Source: CAJPPJ01 sp963545265
GTDB lineage: Bacteria > Bacillota_I > Bacilli_A > RF39 > UBA660
Assembly: GCA_963545265.1 (NCBI GenBank)
Contig: CAUUHY010000001.1
Location: forward strand, 62,001-126,000
Length of the DNA stretch: 64,000 bases
Reading direction: 5' to 3'
The position numbers and the translations under genes were made by a program. This document shows, piece after piece, positions 34,485-44,313 of this stretch; the first letter of the stretch is position 1; each line of letters opens with the position of its first letter. Below the pieces are notes generated by a model. It ran no database searches and was not told the origin of the DNA. It saw nothing but the letters and a program-made list of their open reading frames with translations.

Positions 34485-35222
34485 ATGTTGAATACAGAAT
34501 TGATGGTGGTAATTAGAGATTTCTGTGAACATGCTTTGCTTTCATTAAATAGAGATTATAGAAATTACTTAACAATTGACAATAAAAAAAATAGCAAGAT
34601 TTTAAAATTGATTGATCTAGACCGTTTAGATAATATAATTATAGATATTATGGAAGAAATGCTTTTAAAAGGTAATATTTATATATATTTTTACAAATCT
34701 AATAAGAAAATATATATAAGGACTACACCTTATGAAAAAGAAAAGGAAATATTAAAAAAGAAAATAATATTTCCGTCATTTATAATGAATAATCTAACAA
34801 GAAAAATAATGATTTATAAATTGAAAAATATAGATAGTACAAAAATTCTTGGAAAAAATGTTAGTGATGTGAATTATGCTAGAAATTTTGTATATATGAG
34901 TAAATTAGCAAACAACGAGGTTCTAAAAATAACAAAAGGTATTCATTACAATAGTAGTAACGCTGAAATTTATAGTGATATATATCATCTTTATAGTGTT
35001 ATAAGAATGAAAAGAAATCAATTGAAATTTGTGAATTATATTATTAATTTTTTAAATGAAAATTTGAATGAATTACTTGAATTAAAGAACAAAGAAAAAA
35101 TAATATTTGTTGGAATAAATGATGAAACCTTAAATAACTTAGAAGAAAAGTTGTTAAATAGTAGCGATAGTTTATTAAATATTTCAAACCATTTATTCAA
35201 TAATATAAATTTTGAAAATTAA
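34485..35222 (+). CDS. Soluble partner of the four-TM protein, unknown
   Basis: 245 residues. The ATG directly follows the TAA of the membrane gene, and the SD (AAGGGGGAG) lies inside that gene, so the two are translationally coupled. No TM, signal or known motif. The N-terminal half alternates strands and helices (NIYIYFYKSNKKIYIRTTPY), the C-terminal half is helical and acidic. The function is unknown; the coupling suggests a stoichiometric complex. Confidence 0.65.
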   Translation: MLNTELMVVIRDFCEHALLSLNRDYRNYLTIDNKKNSKILKLIDLDRLDNIIIDIMEEMLLKGNIYIYFYKSNKKIYIRTTPYEKEKEILKKKIIFPSFIMNNLTRKIMIYKLKNIDSTKILGKNVSDVNYARNFVYMSKLANNEVLKITKGIHYNSSNAEIYSDIYHLYSVIRMKRNQLKFVNYIINFLNENLNELLELKNKEKIIFVGINDETLNNLEEKLLNSSDSLLNISNHLFNNINFEN

Positions 35223-35252
35223 AATGTTGATATAGAAAGTGGGTTTATATTC

Positions 35253-35991
35253 ATGTATAAAAAGATAGAAGAACTTTATAAAAAACATAGTCCATATAAT
35301 TTAGTGAGAAAAGAATGTTTATAATTTAATCGATTGGTGTAGCTATATCATTAGTGTTTAATTTTTATAACAATTATGTTTTAATGATTATTACAATGTT
35401 AATTATGTTATTTTTAATAATAAAAAGATGTGAAAAAATATTAAAAACAAAATTACATATAAGTTTAAACACTAAAAATAAAAATGAAAAAAATTAAAAG
35501 ATATAATTAATGATAAAGAAAAAGAGTTGTTTAAAAAAATATGCACAAAAAGAAAAATTATATAATGAAAAATCTATTCTTTGTATTTTAGAATATTATT
35601 TGAGAATAAAATAACAAGTAGTGAGATATTGACAATCTTATCTATAATTCTGCCTATTCCATTATCTTTTATAAAAGATGGAGAATTTGATATAAAGGAT
35701 TTAACGACAGCAATACCTTATTTAATTTTTTTTGCAATAGTGATTTTTACATGTTATTTTGCATTTAGAAATTTTATAGAAATTAAAAAAATGTTTAAAG
35801 GTGAAGATGGAATGATAGAAAGACTTAAAGAAATATTTAGTGAATTATATATTGAATGTGTTAATGATGAAAAACAAACTAAGGTAATTGCAAAAAAGAA
35901 AGTTAAAAAAACCAAAAAGGAACATCTTGAAGGGCGTCAAAACTCCAAAAACAAATTGAAAATCCTTAATATATTTAGCTTTCGGGAATGA
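35253..35991 (+). pseudogene. Multiply frameshifted membrane protein gene
   Basis: Pieces in changing frames read MYKKIEELYKKHSPYNLVRK, a TM pair (SIGVAISLVFNFYNN, VLMIITMLIMLFLIIKR), KDIINDKEKELFKK, YAQKEKLYNEKSILCILEYYL, and from about 35581 ENKITSSEILTILSII with another TM (YLIFFAIVIFTCYFAFRNFI). At least four frameshifts are needed. It would be a protein of about 230 residues with three or four TMs and a coiled linker, the third gene of the membrane module. No family recognised. Confidence 0.55.
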
Positions 35992-36340
35992 ATTGGAGTT
36001 TTGATAAATCCCTTGGGAAAAAATTGGGAACACTGGCATAGAACAAGATAGGCAAAATAGGGTATTTTGCGATAAATTTGGCAAATAACAAAACAAGAAT
36101 AATGCAAAATATGCTAGAAAATTAATACACGTCAAATCTCCCTGAAGAGAGCATAGAAATATGCTCTCATTTTTTCAATCAATTTTATAAGGGATTCGAG
36201 GCATCAATGTTGCTAAAATAATTTTAGATACAAAAAATTTGATTTAAGAATAGTTCGTTGAGAAAAAATGCCGAAAGTGGCGAAAATTCTCAATGAATTT
36301 TTATAGTTTAACAATAATACGGATATTATATAAATAATCA
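35992..36340. other. Gene-free boundary region of the island
   Basis: No intact gene. Short open stretches (about 36003-36055 and 36040-36123, ending NKTRIMQNMLEN) may be coding debris. The region contains the right copy of the direct repeat and, near 36265-36300, TTGAGAAAAAATGCCG with an inverted partner AAAATTCTCAA. Confidence 0.4.
36131..36196 (+). repeat. Direct repeat, right copy
   Basis: It carries CCCTGAAGAGAGCATAG-AA-ATATGCTCTCATTTTTT and TATAAGGGATT, matching the small RNA 3' end at 30.84-30.90 kb. The hairpins upstream of the terminator in candidate 2 are not repeated here, so this is a partial copy. Confidence 0.55.
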
Positions 36341-36358
36341 GTATGAATGAAAAAACAA

Positions 36359-36415
36359 TATTATTCCGATAATGGTACAAAATATATTGATATATTATTC
36401 CAGGAACGGTATAAT
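36359..36415 (+). promoter_or_regulatory. Fic promoter with a repeated operator
   Basis: The promoter is TTGATA (36387-36392), 17 bases, TATAAT (36410-36415). The motif TATTATTCC-n6-GGTA occurs at 36359-36377 and again at 36393-36411, 34 bases apart and so on the same face of the helix. The second copy fills the spacer. The Fic protein has its own HTH, so autorepression is likely. Confidence 0.6.
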
Positions 36416-36436
36416 TTGTATATAGAGGTGATAACT

Positions 36437-37351
36437 ATGCAAATTAAAGAAGCTAGTGAAAAGTGGAATATTAGTGAAAGAAGAATAAGACAACTTATTC
36501 AAGACGGAAGAATAGAAGGTGCTAAAAAAATAGGTACAACATGGAATATCCCAGATGATACTAATAAGCCAATCGATAAAAGAGTAAAAGATGAAATTGA
36601 ATTTAAAATAAATCTACCAGAAGATTATTTTAAAGAAGTTGATGAAAAGCTTGATAAATTAAATAGTAAAAGGCCATTATCTAAAGAAGCAACAGAGTCT
36701 TTACAAAATGCAATTAATCTTGAATGGACATATAATAGTAATGGTATTGAAGGTAATACATTAACATTAAAAGAAACAAAAGTAGTATTAGAAGGTATTA
36801 CTATAGGTGGTAAGTCTGTAAGAGAACACTTAGAAGCTATAAACCATGAAAATGCTATTGAGTATCTAAAAGAATTAATAGGTGCTAAAAGTGAAATATC
36901 TGAGTGGAATATTAAAGGATTACATCAATTGGTTTTAAAAGGTATTGATGATGAAAATGCCGGAAGATATAGAAATTATGATGTAATTATTAGTGGTGCA
37001 CAACATAGCCCATCACAATATATAAAGGTTCCAGAATTAATGGAAAAATTAATAATGAATTATTATGAATGGGACAAATATCATCCAATAGTAAGATCAG
37101 CATTATTACATGGAGAATTAGTTAAAATTCATCCATTTGTTGATGGAAATGGTAGAACATCTAGATTAATAATGAATATGGAGCTAATGAGAAGTGGATA
37201 TGTACCAGTCATTATTAAAAAAGATAATAGATTAAAATATTATGAAACACTTGATAAGGCGCATACAATTGGAGATTATACCGATTTTGTTAAATTAGTA
37301 ACAGAAGCAGAAAATGAAATACTAGATAGATATTTATCAGTAGTTGAATAG
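36437..37351 (+). CDS. Fic family protein with N-terminal HTH
   Basis: 304 residues from the ATG at 36437 (SD GAGGTGA); earlier in-frame codons are upstream of the promoter. The N-terminal MQIKEASEKWNISERRIRQL begins a MerR/excisionase-like winged helix. The Fic core has HPFVDGNGRTSRLIMN, the full HPFxxGNGRxxR motif. An inhibitory helix may be TYNSNGIEGNTLT, matching the S/T-x-x-x-E-G/N type (SNGIEGN). Fic enzymes transfer AMP or related groups from nucleotides to proteins. Its target is unknown. It lies 22 bases before the DUF4365-like gene. Confidence 0.92.
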   Translation: MQIKEASEKWNISERRIRQLIQDGRIEGAKKIGTTWNIPDDTNKPIDKRVKDEIEFKINLPEDYFKEVDEKLDKLNSKRPLSKEATESLQNAINLEWTYNSNGIEGNTLTLKETKVVLEGITIGGKSVREHLEAINHENAIEYLKELIGAKSEISEWNIKGLHQLVLKGIDDENAGRYRNYDVIISGAQHSPSQYIKVPELMEKLIMNYYEWDKYHPIVRSALLHGELVKIHPFVDGNGRTSRLIMNMELMRSGYVPVIIKKDNRLKYYETLDKAHTIGDYTDFVKLVTEAENEILDRYLSVVE

Positions 37352-37373
37352 TTATTAAAAATTAGGAGGTTTT

Positions 37374-39155
37374 ATGAGTGGTGTCAAGGTAGAAGCAGCA
37401 GCAACAAATGCAGTTAGAAATTTAATAAATTTATCAAATAGTATGACATCAGATGAAGTGAAAGAAGGAGACAGAGGAGTTTCATTTGATGGATTTATTC
37501 CTATATATTTAGAAAACAAAATAAAAAAAGAAAACTTTTGCAATAAAATAGATATTCAAGTTAAAGGTAGAAGCGTTGAAAATCTATCTTCAGCTGAAAA
37601 ACTTAAATTTTCCATGGATTTATCTGATATTAGGAATTATAAGAGTGTTGGGGGAACTATTATTTTTTATGTGCAAGTCAATAAAGATAGGACTCAAAAT
37701 AGAATTTATATCAAACCATTGTTACCGTATGAAATAAATCAAATACTAAAGACCAATACTAATAAAAAAATATCATTATCTTTTGAATATATAGCGAAAG
37801 ATGATGCTAAAAAGCTGGAAGATATATGTTTTCAATTTAAAAGCGATAAAGATAAACAATATTCATACAAAGATGAATACAAAACAATAGAGGATTTTGA
37901 AAAAGAAAAGGGTAAGTTTACTCTTGGTATTAATATTCCAAGTATATCTATGAATCCTATAGATTATTTGAATAAAAAAAGTTTTATTTACTTTCAACCA
38001 GAAAGATATAACAGTATTCAAATTCCATGTGGTATTGCAGAATTATCTTCTTTTACTTTTAAACGAGATATGGATATTAAAATAGGAAAAGAAACATTGA
38101 ATGCTTCTGTTGAGATAAAACAATTTCCTGATTATATAATGGTTAATATAAATGATTGTATTATTTACAATTCAAAGACTAATAAGTTTACTTTTGAATT
38201 AAATTCTAATCTTCAAAAAGCACTATATAATATAGAACTTATAAGAAAATTTATTGAATATGAAACTATAATTATAGATAATGATAAGTTATCTATTAAA
38301 AGTGGTGGCGATTACAGTATATTAGAACATCAAATAGAAGTAATAAATAAATTAAATACAATTGTGAAAACACTTAATATTACTTCTGAACCAATCATTG
38401 ATTTTAAAAATATTAAATCAATAAATAATATAGAATTAGTTTATAATAATATAATTGATAAAAAGGGGATTCCTTTCAAAAATGAATATAATGTTTTCTT
38501 ATTAAAGATTAATATTTTTAATATAATAATTTCGTTCTCTGTACAAAGAAGAGAAGATAAAACTTATGATTTATATAATTTATATGATTTATTTATTGAT
38601 AAAAAAGATTTATTTAGTTATATTAATAAACAAAATGAGCGTATAACTATATATCCTAATTTTTCTGTATTGAATAAAATTTCAAAACTTGATGTATCTC
38701 ATTTGTTAGCTGATAATATTGTTGATAAATTAGATACTTTAGATATATCAGAAGATAAAATTTTAGGCAATGCAGATATAGAAGAAAACTTAACATGGTT
38801 TATTTTAGATAGTTTAGAATATTATGATAATAATTGTAAGGAAATTCACTCTGATTTATTGCTTAATTTTTTAGAAAATGTTTCTAAGTCTTTATTAGAA
38901 ACTAAAAATAAAACATGTAAACAAATTTATTACATAAACTATTGTCAGGTATTAAAAAGATTAAATAAGCTAAGTAAAAATGAGTTAAAACAACTTTTAT
39001 CCATAAAAGATAAAACAAAGGATAACATGGCAAAGGCTTGTGTAAGTATTCTATTAGAAGATAAAAATGGATTTGATGTTTATTATGAAAAACTTAATTA
39101 TGAACAACAGGAATTGTTAAAATCTTATCCAATATTTAATTTGCTAAAAAAATAA
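37374..39155 (+). CDS. DUF4365-like nuclease-fold protein
   Basis: 593 residues. The N-terminus resembles DUF4365: TNAVRNLINLSNSMTSDEVKEGDRGVSFDGFIPIYL then KIDIQVKGRS. The spaced Asp and QVK suggest a PD-(D/E)xK nuclease core. Residues 190-390 are strand-rich, and the last 150 are helical (TPR-like, LLLNFLENVSKSLLE). No TM. It starts with SD AGGAGG. It forms a two-gene operon with the Fic gene and ends at a long hairpin. The combination is not a system I can name. Confidence 0.65.
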   Translation: MSGVKVEAAATNAVRNLINLSNSMTSDEVKEGDRGVSFDGFIPIYLENKIKKENFCNKIDIQVKGRSVENLSSAEKLKFSMDLSDIRNYKSVGGTIIFYVQVNKDRTQNRIYIKPLLPYEINQILKTNTNKKISLSFEYIAKDDAKKLEDICFQFKSDKDKQYSYKDEYKTIEDFEKEKGKFTLGINIPSISMNPIDYLNKKSFIYFQPERYNSIQIPCGIAELSSFTFKRDMDIKIGKETLNASVEIKQFPDYIMVNINDCIIYNSKTNKFTFELNSNLQKALYNIELIRKFIEYETIIIDNDKLSIKSGGDYSILEHQIEVINKLNTIVKTLNITSEPIIDFKNIKSINNIELVYNNIIDKKGIPFKNEYNVFLLKINIFNIIISFSVQRREDKTYDLYNLYDLFIDKKDLFSYINKQNERITIYPNFSVLNKISKLDVSHLLADNIVDKLDTLDISEDKILGNADIEENLTWFILDSLEYYDNNCKEIHSDLLLNFLENVSKSLLETKNKTCKQIYYINYCQVLKRLNKLSKNELKQLLSIKDKTKDNMAKACVSILLEDKNGFDVYYEKLNYEQQELLKSYPIFNLLKK

Positions 39156-39192
39156 CTTAGTCATCTTTTAAACTATCTATAACAGAAATACT

Positions 39193-39247
39193 GAGTCGAG
39201 GAGAGTACTAAACATATGAGAATATGTATTTAGTATCTCCTCGATTT
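39193..39247 (+). terminator. Long terminator hairpin of the Fic operon
   Basis: TCGAGGAGA...TACTAAA...ATAT-GAGA-ATAT...TTTAGTA..TCTCCTCGA forms a stem of over 20 bp, followed by T-rich sequence. A second small hairpin (AAAAGC-TTTATA-GCTTTT) follows at about 39259-39275. Confidence 0.8.
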
Positions 39248-39341
39248 TTGTGTATTTAAAAGCTTTATAGCTTTTGTTTTTCTTTAGCTTGCAAAAAATG
39301 ATTGAAAATGAATTCTAATAATTAAAAAAATTCATAAAGTA

Positions 39342-39350
39342 TGCTATATT
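39342..39350 (+). promoter_or_regulatory. Extended -10 of the type III R-M operon
   Basis: TGCTATATT, about 47 bases before the mod ATG. SD GGGAGG follows at 39385-39390. Confidence 0.45.
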
Positions 39351-39396
39351 ATTTGATGAGAGATGATGCTGTAATTATCGTAACGGGAGGTCAAAT

Positions 39397-41355
39397 ATGA
39401 TAAAAGATATTAAACAAAAAAACGAAAATATCGATGTTGTAGATGAACAATTAAATAGATTAAAAAATATTTATCCTGATTGCTTTAATCAAAATGGAGA
39501 TTTCGATATTGAAAAATTTAAAGAAAACATTAGTAAATCTACAAACATTGTTAAAGAGGGATATGGATTAAGTTTTCTAGGAAAGAATTATTCAAAGTTA
39601 ATCGCGTCTTTAGATACAGAAACAATCATAGTACCAGATTTAGAAGATAATTCTAATGAAGAAAATAAGAAAAGTGAGAATATTTATATATCAGGCGATA
39701 ATTTGGATGCGTTGAAACATTTAACAAAGTCATATATTGAAAAAATAAAATGTATTTACATTGATCCTCCATATAATACAGGATCTGATGGATTTGTATA
39801 TAATGATAAGTTTGTTTTTTCTATTGAAAGACTTGTGGATAACCTTGATATTTCTGAAGAAGAAGCAAAAAGAATATTTGAGTTAACTAATTCTAAATCA
39901 AATTCTCATTCAGCGTGGCTAACCTTTATGTATCCTAGACTTTATTTAGCAAGACAGTTATTAACTAATGACGGTGCAATTTTTATTAGCATTGGAGAAG
40001 ATGAAGTAAATAATTTGAAATTATTAGCTGATAATATTTTTGGTGAGGAAAATTTTGTTACCATTTGTCCTAGAAAGACTAGAGGGTCTGCCACTACAAA
40101 ATCTGATGCCGAACTTCAAAAATTAAATGATTATGTTTTGGTGTATTTAAAAGATAAAGAAAATTCAAGTTTTAAATTAAAAATAGAAGGACAAAAAGAA
40201 TATCCTTATGAAGATGATAGAGGAAAATATTATACAGTTCCATTACAAGATAACGGACCAGCTGGAACGAGAACTGCTAGACCAAATCTATATTATCCTA
40301 TATATTTAACACAAAATGGTAGTTTAAATTTAGAAAGACAAAATGAGTCAGATATTGAGTATTTACCGGACAAACATAGAAACGATGACGGACGTTGGAT
40401 GTGGAGCAAAGAAAAATTCTTAAAAAACAATAAAGACTTGTGTGTCAGTAAAGAAAAAGTTTGTATCAAACATTATTTTAATAAAGATGAAGATCAAAAT
40501 AAATATATGCAAGAGAGAAACTGGTTAGATAAATTTCAAAACGCAAAGGGAACAAATGATTTGAATAATTTATTTGAAGAAAAAGGACTATTTAGTAATC
40601 CAAAACCTGTAGAACTAATCGAATTCTTAATCAATTTGATCGCCGATGATGATTCAATAATTTTAGATTTTTTTGGAGGGTCTGGGTCTACAGCTGAAGC
40701 GGTAATGAATTCAAATAAAAAGAACGGAAAAAGGAAATTTATTATAGTTCAACTGCCAGAAAATTTAGAAGATAATTTGAAGTTAGTAGGAAAAGAAGCA
40801 ATTAAGCAGCTTACAACACAAATTGACTTTTTAAAATCTATAAACAAACCATTATATTTAGATGAAATCGGACAAGAAAGAATAAGAAGAGCTGCTAAAA
40901 AGATAGAGAAAGAAACAAAAGCTGATATTGATTATGGATTTAAGCATTATACTGTAAAAGAAGTTAACACTAATACATTAGATAAATTAGAAAAATTCAA
41001 TCCCAACTTCATGTTATCTGATAGAACTATTTTAGATGAGTTTGGAATTGACTCAATATTAACTACGTGGATGGTTAGCGATGGATATGGTTTAACTGAT
41101 AAATATGAAGAACTAGATTTAAATGGATACAAAGGTTACAAATGTGAGAATACGATATACTTAATAAATCCTGATTTATCTGATAAAGCAATAAAATACT
41201 TGATTGAAAAATATGAGAAAGAAGATTTTGACTGCAATAGAATTGTTTTATTTGGATATTCATTTGCTTTAAATGAGATTCAAACATTAAAAGATAATTT
41301 AAAACAAGTTAAGAATATAAAAAATATAAATGTTGATGTAATAACAAGATATTAG
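39397..41355 (+). CDS. mod: Type III restriction-modification methyltransferase subunit
   Basis: 652 residues. The catalytic motif IV is CIYIDPPYNTGSDGF near residue 120, and motif I (FFGGSGSTAEAV) comes near residue 424. This order is that of beta-class N6-adenine methyltransferases. The region between them is the target recognition domain. The C-terminal third (residues 490-652) is the part that contacts the Res subunit. It methylates adenine in an asymmetric site and gives specificity to the complex. The res gene follows after 14 bases. There is no long simple-sequence repeat in the gene that would mark phase variation. Confidence 0.93.
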   Translation: MIKDIKQKNENIDVVDEQLNRLKNIYPDCFNQNGDFDIEKFKENISKSTNIVKEGYGLSFLGKNYSKLIASLDTETIIVPDLEDNSNEENKKSENIYISGDNLDALKHLTKSYIEKIKCIYIDPPYNTGSDGFVYNDKFVFSIERLVDNLDISEEEAKRIFELTNSKSNSHSAWLTFMYPRLYLARQLLTNDGAIFISIGEDEVNNLKLLADNIFGEENFVTICPRKTRGSATTKSDAELQKLNDYVLVYLKDKENSSFKLKIEGQKEYPYEDDRGKYYTVPLQDNGPAGTRTARPNLYYPIYLTQNGSLNLERQNESDIEYLPDKHRNDDGRWMWSKEKFLKNNKDLCVSKEKVCIKHYFNKDEDQNKYMQERNWLDKFQNAKGTNDLNNLFEEKGLFSNPKPVELIEFLINLIADDDSIILDFFGGSGSTAEAVMNSNKKNGKRKFIIVQLPENLEDNLKLVGKEAIKQLTTQIDFLKSINKPLYLDEIGQERIRRAAKKIEKETKADIDYGFKHYTVKEVNTNTLDKLEKFNPNFMLSDRTILDEFGIDSILTTWMVSDGYGLTDKYEELDLNGYKGYKCENTIYLINPDLSDKAIKYLIEKYEKEDFDCNRIVLFGYSFALNEIQTLKDNLKQVKNIKNINVDVITRY

Positions 41356-41369
41356 AAAGGAGAATCACT

Positions 41370-44300
41370 ATGGGATTAAAGCTTGAAAAAGGTTTGAGAC
41401 ATCAAACTGAAGCTATAAATAAAATAAATAAAGTATTTGAAGACGCGAATATAACTAACAATACTTATAAATATGCTAATCCTTTAATTGATTTGAATTC
41501 TAATAATCTGTTGGAAAATATAAAAAAATTAAACAAGGAATTACCATTTTCTTTAAAAGGAAAAGTGAATATTGAAGATTATTTAAATCTAGATATAAAA
41601 ATGGAAACAGGTACGGGAAAAACTTATGTATATACTAAAATGATCTATGAGTTAAATAAAAACTATGGAATTCATAAATTTATTATATTAGTTCCGTCTC
41701 TACCTATTAAACTTGGAACGGTAAAATTCTTACAATCTGATGAAACAATAATTCATTTTAAAGATCAATATGGTAAATCAATCGATTTGTGTGTTTTAAA
41801 TGCTAAAAAGAATAATAAATTGAAAGATATGTTTCCAAGTGCTGTTAGATCGTTCGTAGAGCAATCAGAATTATTAAAAGATAGAATAACAGTTTTAGTT
41901 GCTAATATACATTTATTTAAAGATGGAAATGGAGCAATGCTAACAAAGTCATACTCGAGTGTAGTCGAAGATTATGATATTCCTGCTGATGCAATTAGTG
42001 CTACTAGACCATTTTTGATAATCGATGAACCACACAGAATCTCAAAAGATAATAAAACTTTTAAATTTGTTCAAGAAAGAATAAAACCACAATGTATTAT
42101 CAGATATGGCGCTACTTTTCCAGAAGTAAAAATAGGTAGAAAGGTAGTTAAGGATTATCATAATTTAATCTATAGTTTGGGAAGTTGTGAATCGTTTAAT
42201 GATAATTTAGTTAAAGGTGTTAAAGTTAGATATATTGATTCTCCAGATGGAGTTAATAAAAAAGTAAAAGTTCTAGGTCTTGAAAATAAGAAAAAAGTAA
42301 GGTTAGAACTAATTACGGAAAAATCAAAGCAAACTTTTGAATTAGAAAAAGATGACTCACTAAAAAGAATCGACGATTCGTTTGAAAATATAACTATTGA
42401 TGGTATTGGTAAAACATTATTTTTATCAAATGGTGTTGAATTATCAGTAGGTAGTGAAATATACACAGGTGTATATTCTACTTCGTATCAAAAAGTAATG
42501 ATTCAAAATGCGTTAGACGCACATTTTAGAACAGAGAAAGAAAACTTTAAAAGAAAAGATAAAATAAAAACTCTTGCATTATTCTTTATAGATGATATTG
42601 ATTCATATAGAGAGAATAAGCAAAATCCAGCTCTAACTTATTTAAAAGATATATTTGAAGATTTGTTAAAAGATAAAATAAAGAAAGAATTAGATCGCAT
42701 AGATGAATTTGATTCTGATGAACTACTATATAAAGAATATCTTGAAGCAACTTTAAGTGATATTTCTGCTTGCCATGGAGGATATTTTTCTAAAGATAAT
42801 AGTGACTCTGATGAAGTAATAGCTGATGAAGTTAGAAGAATATTAGTAGATAAAGATGGAACATTATCTATTTATGAAAATAGCGGTAAATATAATACTT
42901 TTAGATTTATTTTTTCTAAGTGGACGTTAAAAGAAGGATGGGATAATCCGAATATATTTACTATTTGTAAACTAAGAAGTAGCGGATCGGAAATTAGTAA
43001 ATTACAGGAAGTTGGTAGAGGTCTAAGATTACCGGTAAATGATACTTTATCTAGAGTTTCTAATGAACAGTTCTACTTAAATTATATTGTTGATTTCACA
43101 GAAAAAGATTTTGCTAATAAACTAATAAGTGAAATTAACGGAGATTATGAAGAAAATACCAAACTTAACGATACTGTAATAGAAGTACTAGCAAATAAAA
43201 TTGGAAAAACACCTAAAGAGCTATTTATTGAATTGTTAACAAAAGATTATATCGATATGGATAAGAATATAATTGTTGAAAATAGAGATAATCTATTCAA
43301 CGAATATCCTGATTTAACTACTGGATTAAAAGGTAGAAAAGTTATTGATGATAATACTAAACAAGATATGCCTAAAGCTAAAATTAGAGTTAATAAGTTT
43401 AAAGAAATAAAAGATTTATGGAATCTCTTAAATAGAAAATATTTTATTTCATATCAAGATATAAATCCTGATGATATAATGATAGGTATTTTACAAATTC
43501 TTAATGATGGAGTAAAAGGAACAGCATTATTAACTTCTCATGAAAACACATTATTAATCGAAAACGGTGAAATATTATTAAGTGAAGACTCTAACAAAGA
43601 ATATGAAGTTAAACAAGATCATATGCTATATAATGTATTTTTAGATAAAGTTTATAAAAGTACTAATATTCCAATTGAAATAGTTCATAAAGCTTTAGTA
43701 GAATATAATAAAAAAGAGACTATAAAAGATGATTTTTTTAATACAAATACACTTGCGACTTTTATAAACAAAATAAATGAATGGAAGTATAACATGTTAT
43801 TTGGTAAATTTAAATATACTTCTACAAGCTTATCAGGAGAAGAAACTGCACTTACAAATGCAGATGGTAGTCCTAAAATTGAAGCAGAAGGTTTATTAGG
43901 TGTTTCATATTCAGATAAGAAACCTAGTGATGATTATCTATATGATATTTGTTTATATGATTCTGAATTAGAAAAGAAAAATATTACAACTGATAATGAC
44001 GAAGTTATTGTGTTTGGTAAGATTCCAGCAAGAAGTATAAGAATACCGCTAATAGGTGGAGGAACTTATAGTCCAGATTTCATGTATATAGTTAAAAGAA
44101 ATGATGATGTTAAAGAAATAAATTTTGTTATTGAAACAAAAGATTATGAAACAGAGGATAAAATTCCTTCAGATCAAAGATTTGAAATAAACTGTGCGAG
44201 AGAATTTTTTAATAGACTACAAGAGGATAACTATAACGTTCAGTATAAAGTTCAATTAAGGACTACTCAAATGCTAGATATTATTAAAAATTTAAAGTAA
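41370..44300 (+). CDS. res: Type III restriction-modification helicase-nuclease subunit
   Basis: 976 residues. Walker A is METGTGKTYVYTK (about residue 78), the DExH box is IIDEPHRIS (about 216), and KEGWDNPNIFTICKLR with LQEVGRGLRLPVN are late SF2 motifs. The C-terminal nuclease is GTYSPDFMYIV...NFVIETKDYE, a PD-(D/E)xK site (Asp, then ExK). The subunit translocates or slides on DNA with ATP and cuts 25-27 bp from the Mod site in the typical systems. SD GAAAGGAG. It appears intact, so this system is probably active. Confidence 0.93.
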   Translation: MGLKLEKGLRHQTEAINKINKVFEDANITNNTYKYANPLIDLNSNNLLENIKKLNKELPFSLKGKVNIEDYLNLDIKMETGTGKTYVYTKMIYELNKNYGIHKFIILVPSLPIKLGTVKFLQSDETIIHFKDQYGKSIDLCVLNAKKNNKLKDMFPSAVRSFVEQSELLKDRITVLVANIHLFKDGNGAMLTKSYSSVVEDYDIPADAISATRPFLIIDEPHRISKDNKTFKFVQERIKPQCIIRYGATFPEVKIGRKVVKDYHNLIYSLGSCESFNDNLVKGVKVRYIDSPDGVNKKVKVLGLENKKKVRLELITEKSKQTFELEKDDSLKRIDDSFENITIDGIGKTLFLSNGVELSVGSEIYTGVYSTSYQKVMIQNALDAHFRTEKENFKRKDKIKTLALFFIDDIDSYRENKQNPALTYLKDIFEDLLKDKIKKELDRIDEFDSDELLYKEYLEATLSDISACHGGYFSKDNSDSDEVIADEVRRILVDKDGTLSIYENSGKYNTFRFIFSKWTLKEGWDNPNIFTICKLRSSGSEISKLQEVGRGLRLPVNDTLSRVSNEQFYLNYIVDFTEKDFANKLISEINGDYEENTKLNDTVIEVLANKIGKTPKELFIELLTKDYIDMDKNIIVENRDNLFNEYPDLTTGLKGRKVIDDNTKQDMPKAKIRVNKFKEIKDLWNLLNRKYFISYQDINPDDIMIGILQILNDGVKGTALLTSHENTLLIENGEILLSEDSNKEYEVKQDHMLYNVFLDKVYKSTNIPIEIVHKALVEYNKKETIKDDFFNTNTLATFINKINEWKYNMLFGKFKYTSTSLSGEETALTNADGSPKIEAEGLLGVSYSDKKPSDDYLYDICLYDSELEKKNITTDNDEVIVFGKIPARSIRIPLIGGGTYSPDFMYIVKRNDDVKEINFVIETKDYETEDKIPSDQRFEINCAREFFNRLQEDNYNVQYKVQLRTTQMLDIIKNLK

Positions 44301-44313
44301 GGTGGTGTAACTA

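Noticed and set aside
39193..39275. Small RNA gene between the Fic and type III operons
   Set aside because: The long hairpin directly follows the gene and is T-tailed, and no promoter precedes it; a terminator explains it.
39397..41355. Phase-variable mod gene
   Set aside because: I found no long homopolymer or tandem repeat in the gene or its promoter.
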